Of a DNA stretch of 64,000 nucleotides, positions 52,979 to 61,845 are shown piece by piece. The position numbers and the translations under genes are program-made. Source of the stretch: Streptomyces rubellomurinus (GTDB lineage Bacteria; Actinomycetota; Actinomycetes; Streptomycetales; Streptomycetaceae). The notes below the pieces were generated by a model that saw nothing but the letters and a program-made list of their open reading frames with translations, had not been told where the DNA came from and did no database searches. The stretch's first letter is position 1. Each line of letters begins with the position of its first letter. The stretch is from NCBI RefSeq assembly GCF_000961885.1, contig NZ_JZKH01000002.1, positions 144,843 to 208,842 on the forward strand. Direction: 5' to 3'.

Positions 52979-54073
52979 TCAGTGTTCCGGGGTGAGGGCC
53001 AGGACGGCGAGGTCGTCGGCGAGGAGGCCGGCGAACTGGTGGACGTCCTGGGCGAGGAAGGAGACCACCCGGTCGGGGGTGGTGTCGCCGAAGGCGGTGA
53101 GGCGGGTGGCGAGCGGGTAGAAGGTGCCGGTGGCGTCGCGGGCCTCGCTGACGCCGTCGGTGTAGAGCAGGACGGTGTGGCCCGGGGGCAGCACGACGAC
53201 GGTGGGTTTGCCGCGTTCGTCGGGCGGGCCGAGGTGGCCGAGGCCGAGCGGCAGCTCGTCGGCGCAGGACACCGGGGTGATGGCGCCCCCGGCGAGCAGC
53301 AGCGGGGTGGTGTGGCCGCGGTTGACGATCTCGACGCAGTCGGCGCCGGGCCGGTACTGGAGGAGGACGGCGGTGGCGAAGAGCTCGTCGTCGCCGCGGT
53401 CGGTGGCGTCGCGCAGGACGGCGCGGTCGAGCTGGTCGGCGAGGTCGACCAGGCCGGGGGTGTCGTGCGCGGCGGCCCGGAAGGCGCCGAGCACGTCGGC
53501 GACGGTACGGACCGCGCCGAGCCCCTTGCCCCGGACGTCGCCGAGCAGGACCCGGACGCCGAAGCGGGTGTCGCACACCTCGTACAGGTCGCCGCCGACC
53601 AGCACCTCCGCCTGGGCGGGGCGGTAGAGCCCGGCGACCCGCAGGCCGCCGGCCCGCTCGGGGACGGGCCGCAGCACGGTGCGCTGCAGGGTCTCGGCGA
53701 CGGTGCGGGCCTGCAGCAGGTTGCGGTTCTGCCGGATGCGCTGCCAGGCCAGCGCGGTGCCCATCACGCCGGAGAGCAGGGTGGCGATGTAGACCCAGAC
53801 GTGGTGCTGCTCGTTGATGTGCCCGGCCCGCAGGGCGAGCAGGATCTGCAGGGCGAGGGCCCCCGCGGTGGTGGCGGCGGTGAGCGCCGGGCCGTAGCTG
53901 AAGGCGGCGACCACGGGCAGGGCGGTGAGCAGGAAGCCGGCGGCCACGGCGTCCGGGACGACGGCCTCGATGAGCAGGTCGAGCAGCAGGAGGGCCACCG
54001 GCAGCCAGGGCACCCAGCGCGGCACCCGGGGCGGCTCGACCACGGGGGGCGGCGGGCGGCTTGGTGCGGGCAC
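52979..54073 (-). CDS. Membrane-bound SpoIIE-type PP2C phosphatase
   Basis: The 364-residue protein has three to four membrane helices (about 18-105, beginning WLPVALLLLDLLIEAVVP). A cytoplasmic SpoIIE domain follows (VGGDLYEVCDTRFGVRVLLG, DVRGKGLGAVRTVADVLG, VLLYTDGVSEARDATG). Such phosphatases act on anti-sigma factor antagonists. GTG 54073 was chosen because CCAGGAGG lies at good spacing upstream; the longer frame lacks such a site. It is on the same strand as the two P450 genes. Confidence 0.87.
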   Translation of the reverse strand: MPAPSRPPPPVVEPPRVPRWVPWLPVALLLLDLLIEAVVPDAVAAGFLLTALPVVAAFSYGPALTAATTAGALALQILLALRAGHINEQHHVWVYIATLLSGVMGTALAWQRIRQNRNLLQARTVAETLQRTVLRPVPERAGGLRVAGLYRPAQAEVLVGGDLYEVCDTRFGVRVLLGDVRGKGLGAVRTVADVLGAFRAAAHDTPGLVDLADQLDRAVLRDATDRGDDELFATAVLLQYRPGADCVEIVNRGHTTPLLLAGGAITPVSCADELPLGLGHLGPPDERGKPTVVVLPPGHTVLLYTDGVSEARDATGTFYPLATRLTAFGDTTPDRVVSFLAQDVHQFAGLLADDLAVLALTPEH

Positions 54074-54236
54074 GGCGGGGACCTCCTGGCCGACCGGTCC
54101 GGCCGCCGGGCCGGACAGGGCCCGGTACGACCGGTTCGTCCCTCCATGCTCCCCCACCGCCGCCCCGGCCACGAGCGGCCGGACGGCCCGGTGCCCGGGA
54201 CCGGGTCGGCCTCGGGCACCGGGCGTCCGGGGGTGG

Positions 54237-55454
54237 TCAGCGCACGGTCACCGGCAGGGTCTCGTAGCCGCGCAGCACCAGCCGGTCCCGCCGGGTGGGG
54301 ACGCCGCCGGGGGCGAGCCGGGGGAAGCGGTCCAGCAGGGCGGGCACCGCGATCTCGCCCTCCAGCCGGGCCAGCTGGGAGCCCAGGCAGAAGTGCTGGC
54401 CGCCGCCGAAGCTGAGCGGCTGGCTGTCCGTGCGGGCCGGGTCGAACACCTCGGGGCGGTCGTACCGGGCCGGGTCGTGGTTGGCCGAGCCGATCAGCAC
54501 GGTCACCGTGCTGCCGGGCGGGACGGGCAGGCCGTCGACGGCCAGGCCCTCCTCCAGCGCGACCCGGACGGTGGCCTGGACCGGGGAGTCGAAGCGCAGC
54601 ACCTCGTCGGTGAACAGGGCCGGGGAGACGGCGCCGCTGCGCAGCCCCTCGGCCACCTCCGGGTGGCGGAAGAGCAGGGCGAGGCCGTTGCCGAGCAGGT
54701 TGGTGGTGGTCTCGAAGCCGCCCACCAGCAGCAGCACCAGGTTGGCCAGCAGTTCCTCGGCGGAGAGCCGGCCGTCGTCCTCGGCGGCGATCCGGGCCAG
54801 GTCGGTCACCAGGTCGTCCTGCGGGCGGGCGAGGCGTTCGGCGGCCAGCTCGGTGAAGTACCGGGTCATCTCCTCGGCCGCCGCGTCCGCCGGGCCCAGT
54901 TCGTCGAGGTCCTTGAGGACCTCCAGGGCGACGGTCAGGTCGGAGGTGAGGCCGCGGAAGCGGTAGCGGTCCTGGTCGGGGACGCCGAGCAGCTCGCATA
55001 TCACGCCGACCGGCAGCCGGAAGGCGAAGGCGTCCATGAAGTCGACGGGCGAGCCGTCCGCACCCTGCTCGGCCATCTCGTCGAGCAGCCGGCCGACCGC
55101 CGTCTCCACGGCCGGGCGCAGCGCGGCGACCCGGCGGGCGTTGAACACCGAGGCGATCAGCGCCCGGACCCGGGGCTGGTCGGGGGCGTTGCGCTGGAGG
55201 ATCGAGCGGCCGAACAGGGCGAGCGAGGAGTGCGTCGCCAGCTCGGGAGCGGTGCCCGCCATCATCTCGGCGGTCGCCACGCCGAAGCCGGGGGTGCGCA
55301 GCACCTTGTTGACCGCCTCGTAGCCGCTCACCACGAACATGCCGTCCCCGGCCGGGGCGATCGGGCCCAGCGCGCGGGCCTTCCCGTACAGCGGGTACGG
55401 ATCGGCCCTGACCTCCGTGGTCATGAGCTGTTCGATGATCGTCGCGCCGTCCAT
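54237..55454 (-). CDS. Cytochrome P450
   Basis: The 405-residue P450 has the oxygen-binding motif LLVGGFETTTN, the ExxR motif in DEVLRFDSP, and the heme-cysteine motif FGGGQHFCLG. It is a soluble bacterial P450 of the CYP105/107 type by appearance. It needs a ferredoxin and a reductase, neither adjacent. The gene stands alone between the SpoIIE gene and the divergent ArsC gene. ATG 55454 begins MDGATIIEQL. Whether it serves the operon at 44847-52842 is unknown. Confidence 0.87.
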   Translation of the reverse strand: MDGATIIEQLMTTEVRADPYPLYGKARALGPIAPAGDGMFVVSGYEAVNKVLRTPGFGVATAEMMAGTAPELATHSSLALFGRSILQRNAPDQPRVRALIASVFNARRVAALRPAVETAVGRLLDEMAEQGADGSPVDFMDAFAFRLPVGVICELLGVPDQDRYRFRGLTSDLTVALEVLKDLDELGPADAAAEEMTRYFTELAAERLARPQDDLVTDLARIAAEDDGRLSAEELLANLVLLLVGGFETTTNLLGNGLALLFRHPEVAEGLRSGAVSPALFTDEVLRFDSPVQATVRVALEEGLAVDGLPVPPGSTVTVLIGSANHDPARYDRPEVFDPARTDSQPLSFGGGQHFCLGSQLARLEGEIAVPALLDRFPRLAPGGVPTRRDRLVLRGYETLPVTVR

Positions 55455-55591
55455 CCGGCACTCCCCTCCGAGACGATGGTTCCGGTTCCTGAACCGTCAC
55501 CGGGCCCGGCGGAGTTCCCGTGCCGTTCACGCCGCTGCCACGGCGCCGCCACGCCGGGTGGGGCGGCGGGCGGCTCGGTAGGCTGGTCGGC

Positions 55592-55948
55592 ATGGAGATC
55601 TGGATCAACCCCCGTTGCAGCAAGTGCCGGACGGCGCTGAGCGAGCTGAACACCCACGGGGTCGAGTACACCGTGCGCCGCTACCTGGAGGACCCGCCGA
55701 CCGTCGCCGAGCTGGAGCAGGTGCTGGAGCGCCTGGGCCTGGAGCCGTGGGACATCACCCGCATCGACGAGGCGACCGCCCGGGAGCTGGCGATGCGGCA
55801 GTGGGGCCGGGAGCCGGGCGACCGGGCGCGCTGGATCGCCGCGCTGGCCGAGCACCCCGTGCTGATCCAGCGGCCGATCATCACCGCGGACGACGGGCAC
55901 GCCGTGGTGGCCCGTACGCCGGAGGCGCTGAAGTCCGTCCTGCCGTAG
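55592..55948 (+). CDS. ArsC/Spx-family protein
   Basis: The 118-residue thioredoxin-fold protein has CxxC at positions 9-12 (NPRCSKC). A proline-containing loop RPIITADD, typical of ArsC/YffB/Spx proteins, follows. It could act as an arsenate reductase or as a redox-linked regulator. The CxxC is more like ArsC-type reductases than Spx binding to RNA polymerase. ATG 55592 is well supported. Convergent with the PPOX gene. Confidence 0.85.
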   Translation: MEIWINPRCSKCRTALSELNTHGVEYTVRRYLEDPPTVAELEQVLERLGLEPWDITRIDEATARELAMRQWGREPGDRARWIAALAEHPVLIQRPIITADDGHAVVARTPEALKSVLP

Positions 55949-55965
55949 CGGCCCCCGGGGAGCGG

Positions 55966-56436
55966 TCAGTGCAGCTGGATCCGCTCCACCGGCCGGCCCG
56001 GGTGCCAGTTGAGGACCCAGAGGTGGTCGCCCTCCAGGCTGGTGTGCACGACCTGCCGCAGGTCCAGCCGGAACAGGTGGAACGGGGTGGGCGGCGGCTC
56101 GGGCAACTCGGCGGCGAAGGCGAGGAGTTCGACCTCGTCGGTGACCTCGACCGCGAGGCCGGCGATCTTGGAGTCGCCGCCCTCCATGGTCTCGTTCCCC
56201 GGGTGGGAGTGCAGCGCGAAGCGGCCGTCCCGCTGGAGGTCGCGGGCCTTGACCGCGTGGTACATGGAGCCGAGCCAGAGGTCGGCGCCGACGAATTCGA
56301 CCTCCGTACCGCTCACCCGGGGTGAACCGTCCTTGCGCAGCGTCGCCAGGACGTGGTGCTTCTCGGCCTCGAACCGGGCCCGCACCAGGGCCGCGAGTTC
56401 GGGTGCCTGCTGCTCGAAATCCTGCCAGGTAGCCAT
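55966..56436 (-). CDS. Pyridoxamine 5'-phosphate oxidase-like (FMN-binding split-barrel) protein
   Basis: The 156-residue protein has the PNPOx-like split barrel: HHVLATLRKDGSPRVSGTEV and WLGSMYHAVKARDLQRDGR, with the flavin site in the first beta strands. Function of these small members is varied: F420 or FMN reductases, heme proteins. It contains no signal sequence. ATG 56436 was chosen because the next 30 upstream residues are Pro/Arg-rich noise. It is divergent from the DUF1697 gene. Confidence 0.82.
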   Translation of the reverse strand: MATWQDFEQQAPELAALVRARFEAEKHHVLATLRKDGSPRVSGTEVEFVGADLWLGSMYHAVKARDLQRDGRFALHSHPGNETMEGGDSKIAGLAVEVTDEVELLAFAAELPEPPPTPFHLFRLDLRQVVHTSLEGDHLWVLNWHPGRPVERIQLH

Positions 56437-56535
56437 GGCGCCAGTCTGGCACCCGCCACTGACAAACGCCGGGGACGAACGCCGGGGACGAACCGGCGCC
56501 GGGCGGCTGTCGGTGGCCGGTGCCACACTGGCCCG

Positions 56536-57105
56536 GTGACCACCACGACCACGACCACGACCACCTACATCGCGTTCCTGCGGGCCATCAACGTCGGCGG
56601 CCGGACGGTGAAGATGGAGCGGCTACGGGCGCTCTTCGCCGAGTTGGGGCTGGGCGGCGTCCGCTCGTACATCCAGAGCGGCAACGTCTTCTTCACCTCC
56701 GACGCCACCGACGGACCGGGCCGCGCCGCGCTGACCGCGCGGATCGAGGAGCACCTGGAGCGCGAGCTCGGCTACCCGGTGCCGGTGATGCTGCGGACGG
56801 TCGACGAGGTCGCCGCGCTGCTCGCCGCCGAGCCGTTCCGGGGCGTCGAGGTGACGCCGGACGTCCGGCTGGTGATCGCCTTCCTGTCGGAGCCGCTGCC
56901 GGCCGAGCTGGCGCGCCCGCACCGCTCGCCGAAGGGCGACGTCGAGGTGCTGGGCGCCGATCCGGGGGCCGCGTACCTGGTGATCCACCTGCGGGACGGC
57001 AAGTGGGTCACCAAGGAGGTGTTCGACAAGTCCTACCGGGGGTCGGTCACCTCGCGCTTCCTGCACACCACGGAGAAGATCCTGGCCGCCGCCCGCAAGG
57101 GCTGA
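56536..57105 (+). CDS. DUF1697 family protein
   Basis: The 189-residue protein starts with eight or more threonines (GTG then repeated ACC/ACG codons), then YIAFLRAINVGGRTVKM, the DUF1697 signature. SYIQSGNVFFTS and VTSRFLHTTEKIL also fit. Function is unknown. The poly-threonine start comes from a CCACGA repeat in DNA. Not visibly linked to its neighbours. Confidence 0.87.
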   Translation: MTTTTTTTTTYIAFLRAINVGGRTVKMERLRALFAELGLGGVRSYIQSGNVFFTSDATDGPGRAALTARIEEHLERELGYPVPVMLRTVDEVAALLAAEPFRGVEVTPDVRLVIAFLSEPLPAELARPHRSPKGDVEVLGADPGAAYLVIHLRDGKWVTKEVFDKSYRGSVTSRFLHTTEKILAAARKG

Positions 57106-57249
57106 CGACCGGGGCGCGGGCCCCAGCGCTCGGAACCGCGCGGAACCGCCCGGGCCGGGCGGGCGTCTGTCGCTCAGTGAGGTACTCCCCCGGCGCCGGC
57201 GCACGGCGCGAGCTGGACACTCCGAGTCGGCCGAGCCGACAATCGGGCC

Positions 57250-57795
57250 ATGACGCCTGCTGAGTTCCACACCGGTGCGGTCCGGCCGTCCGACGCCGAA
57301 CGGGACGAGGCACTCGGGGTGCTCAAGGACGGCGCGGGCAGCGGGCGGCTCTCGCACGACACCTTCCTCGGCCGGATGGAGATCGTCCTGCGCGCCGACA
57401 GCCGGGGCGAGTTGGACGCCGCGCTGGCCGGGCTGCCCGCCGGCGGCCCGGTCGAACGCTTCGTGCTGCGGACGGTCGGCCGGTTCTCCGCCTTCGGCGA
57501 CCGGCTGGGGCGGGCCTGGCGCACCGAGCGGCTGCCCGGGCTGAGCCTCCCGCAGGTCGGTGCCGGGCAGTTGACGATCGGTCGGCTGCCCGGCTCGGGC
57601 CTGCGGCTGCACGACCCCTCGGTCTCCCGCCGGCACGCCGAACTGCGGCAGGAGGACGGCGACTGGGTGCTGTACGACCTCGGCTCGACCAACGGCACGC
57701 ACGTCAACGGGCGCCGGATCGCCGGAGCCGTCCGGGTCCGCCCGGGCGACCAGGTGCGGTTCGGCAACCTGGAGTTCCGGATCGCCGCGGGCTGA
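57250..57795 (+). CDS. DUF1707-FHA domain protein
   Basis: The 181-residue protein joins two parts. The N-terminal DUF1707 helix (RPSDAERDEALGVLKDGAGS and GRLSHDTFLGRME, about residues 12-45) is followed by a C-terminal FHA domain. Phosphothreonine-binding residues are visible in IGRLPGSGLRL, SVSRRHAEL and GSTNGTHVNG. FHA domains recognise phosphothreonine on Ser/Thr kinase substrates. ATG 57250 is the likely start. The protein probably acts as a scaffold in kinase signalling. Confidence 0.9.
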   Translation: MTPAEFHTGAVRPSDAERDEALGVLKDGAGSGRLSHDTFLGRMEIVLRADSRGELDAALAGLPAGGPVERFVLRTVGRFSAFGDRLGRAWRTERLPGLSLPQVGAGQLTIGRLPGSGLRLHDPSVSRRHAELRQEDGDWVLYDLGSTNGTHVNGRRIAGAVRVRPGDQVRFGNLEFRIAAG

Positions 57796-57830
57796 GCGCA
57801 GCCGTCGCCGGGAGCCGGCGACCGCCCGGC

Positions 57831-58793
57831 TCAGTGCGGGAACTGCCGGCGCGGCCGCTGCCGGGGCAGCTCGTCCTGGAACTCCGCGATGGCGGTGGCG
57901 ATCTGGCGCATCAGCACGGTGTGCTCCAGCCGGTCCAGGTAGCGGTTCTCGGCGGCCAGCGCCTCGACCGTCACGCCGAAGTAGAGCGTCATCAGCGGGT
58001 TGATGAAGAGCTGCTCGCCCCTCGTCCGCTCGGTGAACCGGACGTCGCCGAACTCGCCGCGCAGCGCGGCCGCCACCGAGCCGTTGACGATGCTGGGGTG
58101 CTCGGGGAAGGCGGCCCGGGCGTGCTCGACGGCGTCCAGGTAGAGCGCGCCCTCGCGGCTGTCGCGCGGGACGGAGAAGGCGCCGAGGTAGCCGCCGGCC
58201 CGGTCGATCGCGGCCAGGTTCTCCAGCACCAGCGAGTGGTTGACGCCGTGGTGGGCGTCGACGCCGAAGCCCAGGCAGGCGACCAACCGCTCCGGGACCT
58301 CGGTCAGGCCGGCCACCGCGGCCAGGCTGGCCATGTCCTCCTCGGGGGTGCCGAGGCCGATCTCGTCGCCGCGCATCAGGATGTCGGTGCCGCCGTCGAC
58401 CAGCAGGATCACGTCCACGCCCAGGTGGTCGACCAGCCGCCGGTACGCCTCGCGCAGCGGCTGGACGCCCACCGTCGGGAAGGCCCACACGGTGTCGGGC
58501 AGGCCGTGCAGCCGCAGCCAGCGGGCCAGCGTGCGCTCGGGGAAGTAGCCCTCGGGGGCGGGGGTGTCCGGCCGGATCCGGGCCAGGTCGGGCTCGTGCC
58601 ACACCTCGCCGGGCAGGCCGTAGAGGTGGGTGAAGGAGAGGTTGGCCAGGTGCACCTCCCTGCCGGCGGCGCGCAGGGCGAGGGCGATCGGGAGGCCGGC
58701 GTACACGTCGAATCCGCCGCCGGCCCCGGCCACGAGGATGCGCTCGGCGGCCAGCAGCCGGGTGATCAGCGGGGGTTGCAGCAGAGAGGTCAC
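57831..58793 (-). CDS. DUF1152 domain protein
   Basis: The 320-residue protein has a Rossmann-like N terminus (ILVAGAGGGFDVYAGLPIAL) and motifs DVILLVDGGTDILMRGDE and GVDAHHGVNHSLVLENL, fitting DUF1152. Family members are of unknown function. GTG 58793 was chosen because the upstream 18 residues are Arg-rich and unlike family members. Upstream region 58794-58903 holds no gene. Confidence 0.85.
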   Translation of the reverse strand: MTSLLQPPLITRLLAAERILVAGAGGGFDVYAGLPIALALRAAGREVHLANLSFTHLYGLPGEVWHEPDLARIRPDTPAPEGYFPERTLARWLRLHGLPDTVWAFPTVGVQPLREAYRRLVDHLGVDVILLVDGGTDILMRGDEIGLGTPEEDMASLAAVAGLTEVPERLVACLGFGVDAHHGVNHSLVLENLAAIDRAGGYLGAFSVPRDSREGALYLDAVEHARAAFPEHPSIVNGSVAAALRGEFGDVRFTERTRGEQLFINPLMTLYFGVTVEALAAENRYLDRLEHTVLMRQIATAIAEFQDELPRQRPRRQFPH

Positions 58794-58903
58794 CGGCGGA
58801 CGGTAGCACCGCCGGCGCTTCGACGATCTCCGTCCAGCGGTTGGCATATGCCCCCGACTCGTGCCACGCGCGTAGATCGACGGGCCGCGAAAAGACCCCG
58901 CGC

Positions 58904-59812
58904 TCAGTCGGTGCCGTGCCCGGGGTTGCCGGACGAGAGCTCGCCGAACGGGAAGCCGATGGACCGCAGACCCGCGGCCGGGAGGTCGTCCGAGGCCCGG
59001 GCGGGAACGCCGGGCGCGAGGTCACCGGGCACGAGGTCACCGGGCACGAGGTCGCCGGGCGAGCCCCAGAGCCGCGCGGTGCAGCGCTGGTAGGTGGCCT
59101 GCCAGTGCGGCCAGTTGCGCGCCACGTCGTCGTCGCACTCGGCCAGTAGCCGCTCGATCTGCTCCTGGTCGACGCCGTCCAGCAGCCAGGCCAGCGCGTC
59201 CGGCGTGCCGGGGCCGTCCGCCGAGCACAGCAGGTCCAGCAGCTCGCCCAGCCCGCCGAGCCGGGAGCCCTCCGTGAACACGAGCTCCATCCGGGGCAGC
59301 AGTTGGCGCTCCTCGATCCGCAGGTGGGTCTCCAGCCGGGCGGCCAGGTCCTCCATCGCGTAGGCGACCGGCCAGGCGCTGCCGGTGTCCCGGGTGGCGA
59401 TCCGGACCAGCGTGGTGACCCGGGTGAACGAGTGGTCCAGCGCGTGGTGGTCGTCCTCCAGCCAGTTGAGCAGCAGCCGCAGCTCGGGCGCGAAGCGGCG
59501 CACGATCGGCCAGATCCGGGTGTCCTGCTGCTCGTGGTGGCAGGTGAGCATCGCGGTCATGAAGTTCCAGTGCCGCAGCAGCGCCTCGCCCTGGTCGTCC
59601 TCCCCGGGCTGGAGCAGCCGCAGCGCGTTGGGCAGCCGGGCGAGGTCGCGCCGCAGCGCGGCGTGCACCAGCCGCAGCCCGGCGAACCGCATGGTCGCCG
59701 GCTCCTCGTCGGCGTCGTGCCCGTACGCGCTCGCGCCCCGGGCCTCGGCCCCGGACTGCGACCGCTGCTCGGGCACGGACGGGGACGGCTGCGGCAGGAG
59801 GTGGATCGGCAT
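58904..59812 (-). CDS. Hemerythrin-like domain protein
   Basis: The 302-residue protein has metal-ligand histidines and acids in four helices: LVHAALRRDL, MLTCHHEQQDTRIWP, EDDHHALDHSFTRV and HLRIEERQLLPRM. A diiron site is expected, possibly for oxygen or stress sensing. A C-terminal extension has the GDLVPGDLVPGDLAPG repeat, encoded by three 15-bp DNA repeats, and is likely disordered. ATG 59812 is the start. Confidence 0.85.
   Translation of the reverse strand: MPIHLLPQPSPSVPEQRSQSGAEARGASAYGHDADEEPATMRFAGLRLVHAALRRDLARLPNALRLLQPGEDDQGEALLRHWNFMTAMLTCHHEQQDTRIWPIVRRFAPELRLLLNWLEDDHHALDHSFTRVTTLVRIATRDTGSAWPVAYAMEDLAARLETHLRIEERQLLPRMELVFTEGSRLGGLGELLDLLCSADGPGTPDALAWLLDGVDQEQIERLLAECDDDVARNWPHWQATYQRCTARLWGSPGDLVPGDLVPGDLAPGVPARASDDLPAAGLRSIGFPFGELSSGNPGHGTD
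59018..59062 (-). repeat. 15-bp tandem repeat in the hemerythrin-like gene
   Basis: Three copies of GAGGTCACCGGGCAC (59018, 59033, 59048, the last with two changes) encode VPGDL-type repeats on the minus strand. Frame is preserved. Confidence 0.85.
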
Positions 59813-60017
59813 GGCACTCTCTTCACGGCTGGCGGGCGGATGGGGGCTGCCGGTGGTGAGGCGGCCCCATCCAAGGTGCTCGCAGTCGATCAGAAGCGAA
59901 TCAATGTCCGATTGACGCGCAGGTCACAGGCGTTTTCCGGCACCCGGGCGGGGCGCGCGGGACGGGCCCGAGCGGGGGTTCCGGGCCGGCGCCGGACCCG
60001 CGTCCGGGCACGCGAAA

Positions 60018-60044
60018 GCCCGGGGCACACGCGGTGCCCCGGGC
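60018..60044 (-). terminator. Terminator hairpin after the esterase gene
   Basis: An 11-bp inverted repeat (60018-60028 and 60034-60044, five-base loop) lies about 40 bases past the esterase stop. Confidence 0.7.
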
Positions 60045-60084
60045 CGTCTGATCAGCGGGCCGTCTGGTCGGCGGACCGGACGGG

Positions 60085-61137
60085 TCAGTCGGCGGCCGGC
60101 CCCGCCAGCTGCTTGGTCAGCCACTGCAGCGTGTCCGGGATCATCTTCTTGAAGTCCGAGGTCAGGTGCTTGCCGCCCGGCTGCTCGTAGTACTCGATGG
60201 ACACCGGCGCGACGGCCTTCTTCACCCAGTTCGTGACCACGGCCTTCTCGTAGCCGTTGGCACCGCCCGCCGTGACGTACATCTTCACGTCGGCCTTGCC
60301 CTGGGTGACCAGGATGTCGGGGTTGTTGGCCGCCTTCTCGGCGTCGTGGCCCTTCCACAGCCCGGAGTCCGGGATGAAGTAGCCGTCGATCGGCACCGCG
60401 GCCTTGTAGACGTTGGGGTACTGCAGGGCGAGCTTGGCGCTGCAGAAGCCGCCGGTGGAGGCCCCCATGATGCCCCAGCCGTCGCGGCCCTTCACGGTAC
60501 GGAAGTTGGCGCGGACGAAGTCCGGGATGTCCTCGGCCATCCAGGTACCCATCTTGGGCTGGCCCGGGATGTCGGAGCAGTCCAGCGCGTTCTTCTCGTC
60601 GCTGTTGAAGTTCTGCACCGGCATGATCATGATGAACGGGTGGGCCTTGCCGTCCTTGACCAGCCGCTCGTCCTCCTCCTGGATCGGCAGCTGGTTGTCG
60701 GTCCAGGTGTTGTAGCCGTTGCTCTGGCCGCCCGCGTAGAGGGTGAGCACCGGGAAGCCGGTCTTGGCGTACTTGGGGTCGTTGTACTCGGGCGGCAGCC
60801 AGACCCAGACCTGGCCGGTCACGCCGGACTTCGCGCCGGTCACCTTGGTCGAGAAGATCGGGCCCGCGGCGGTGTCCCGGACCTTGTTGAGCGACGCGGC
60901 CGGACCGGTGGGCATCAGCACCTTCCCCGAGGCGGCGGCGGTCGTCGCGCCGGCCGCCGGGGTGCCGGCGGGGCTGGTCGGCGCGGCGCTGTCGGCCGCG
61001 GCCGGGGTGGCGTCCGCCTTGGCGCCGTCCCCCTTCCCGCCGCCGGAACTCCCCCCGCAGGCCGCGAGCGTGGCGGCCAGGACGAGCGTGGCGGCGCCGG
61101 TCAGGAGGGCGCGGTAACGGGACGACTGCCTAAGCAC
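60085..61137 (-). CDS. Lipoprotein alpha/beta-hydrolase (esterase-like)
   Basis: The 350-residue protein begins with a lipoprotein signal peptide: a hydrophobic stretch (ALLTGAATLVLAATLAACGG), with the lipobox cysteine at about residue 27. A Ser/Thr/Ala/Pro linker and an esterase-D/Ag85-like hydrolase domain follow. The nucleophile is in GASTGGF and the histidine in GGKHLTSDF. GTG 61137 has GGAGAG upstream. The substrate is unknown; such proteins are cell-surface esterases. Monocistronic. Confidence 0.85.
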   Translation of the reverse strand: MLRQSSRYRALLTGAATLVLAATLAACGGSSGGGKGDGAKADATPAAADSAAPTSPAGTPAAGATTAAASGKVLMPTGPAASLNKVRDTAAGPIFSTKVTGAKSGVTGQVWVWLPPEYNDPKYAKTGFPVLTLYAGGQSNGYNTWTDNQLPIQEEDERLVKDGKAHPFIMIMPVQNFNSDEKNALDCSDIPGQPKMGTWMAEDIPDFVRANFRTVKGRDGWGIMGASTGGFCSAKLALQYPNVYKAAVPIDGYFIPDSGLWKGHDAEKAANNPDILVTQGKADVKMYVTAGGANGYEKAVVTNWVKKAVAPVSIEYYEQPGGKHLTSDFKKMIPDTLQWLTKQLAGPAAD

Positions 61138-61480
61138 GGTGAGGACTCTCCGACCGATGTCACACCCGGACCGTCTGACCGGGCGGCGGCCCCCCGGTGG
61201 GGCCGGACAGGCCCGGAACGCGGTGCTGGTGCGGCCCCCGGGCGACGGTTCGCCCTCCCTTACGGGCGGCGAACCTTCCTGCGATCCTATGACGTGGGTC
61301 GGGGCGGGCCGGTTGCGCGGTGGCCACCGGAAATCCAATGTTTGTTCGCGATCAGGTAAAACCCTTCACCTGCCCGCCGTCCGGCGGGGGTCGGACGGCG
61401 GGGGTCGGACAGCGGGGGTGGGATGCGGGGGCCGGACGCGGCCGCCGGTACGGGGAACGGCTCGGCGGCGGCCGCACCGG
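61138..61480. other. Region upstream of the esterase gene without a gene
   Basis: About 340 bp with no credible ORF. The A/T-richer stretch near 61332-61365 may hold the esterase promoter (minus strand). No other feature is clear. Confidence 0.4.
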
Positions 61481-61705
61481 CTACTCGTCGTGCGAGTGCC
61501 GGTACCGCGGCGCACCGCCGCCGCCGTCGTCGAGCCGGTAGACGCTGGTGGTCGGCCAGTACTCGCCGTCCTCGGCGGCCGGCAGCTCGACCCGCAGCAG
61601 CATCCGCAGCGCGGGCGGCGGGGCGGCGGCGTTGACGCGCTTGCGGTGGCCGTCCCAGCGGCCGCCGCACAGTTCGACGTCGAGGACGAGGGGGCTGGTT
61701 CTCAT
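61481..61705 (-). CDS. Small conserved hypothetical protein (74 aa)
   Basis: The product begins MRTSPLVLDVELCGGRWDGH and looks like a small beta protein conserved in streptomycetes. No motif or membrane segment. Function unknown. ATG 61705. It lies between the esterase and the amylase genes on the same strand. Confidence 0.6.
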   Translation of the reverse strand: MRTSPLVLDVELCGGRWDGHRKRVNAAAPPPALRMLLRVELPAAEDGEYWPTTSVYRLDDGGGGAPRYRHSHDE

Positions 61706-61845
61706 CCCGCGATGGTGGCAGGACCGTCCCCCGATCCGGGGGTTTCAACCGGCCCGGCCACCCCGGGGAGGGACCCTCGTCATCGCCGGACTGACGAGGG
61801 CCCCGGAATCTCCCCGCTTCGGCGACGGGACCGCCGCCACCAGCC

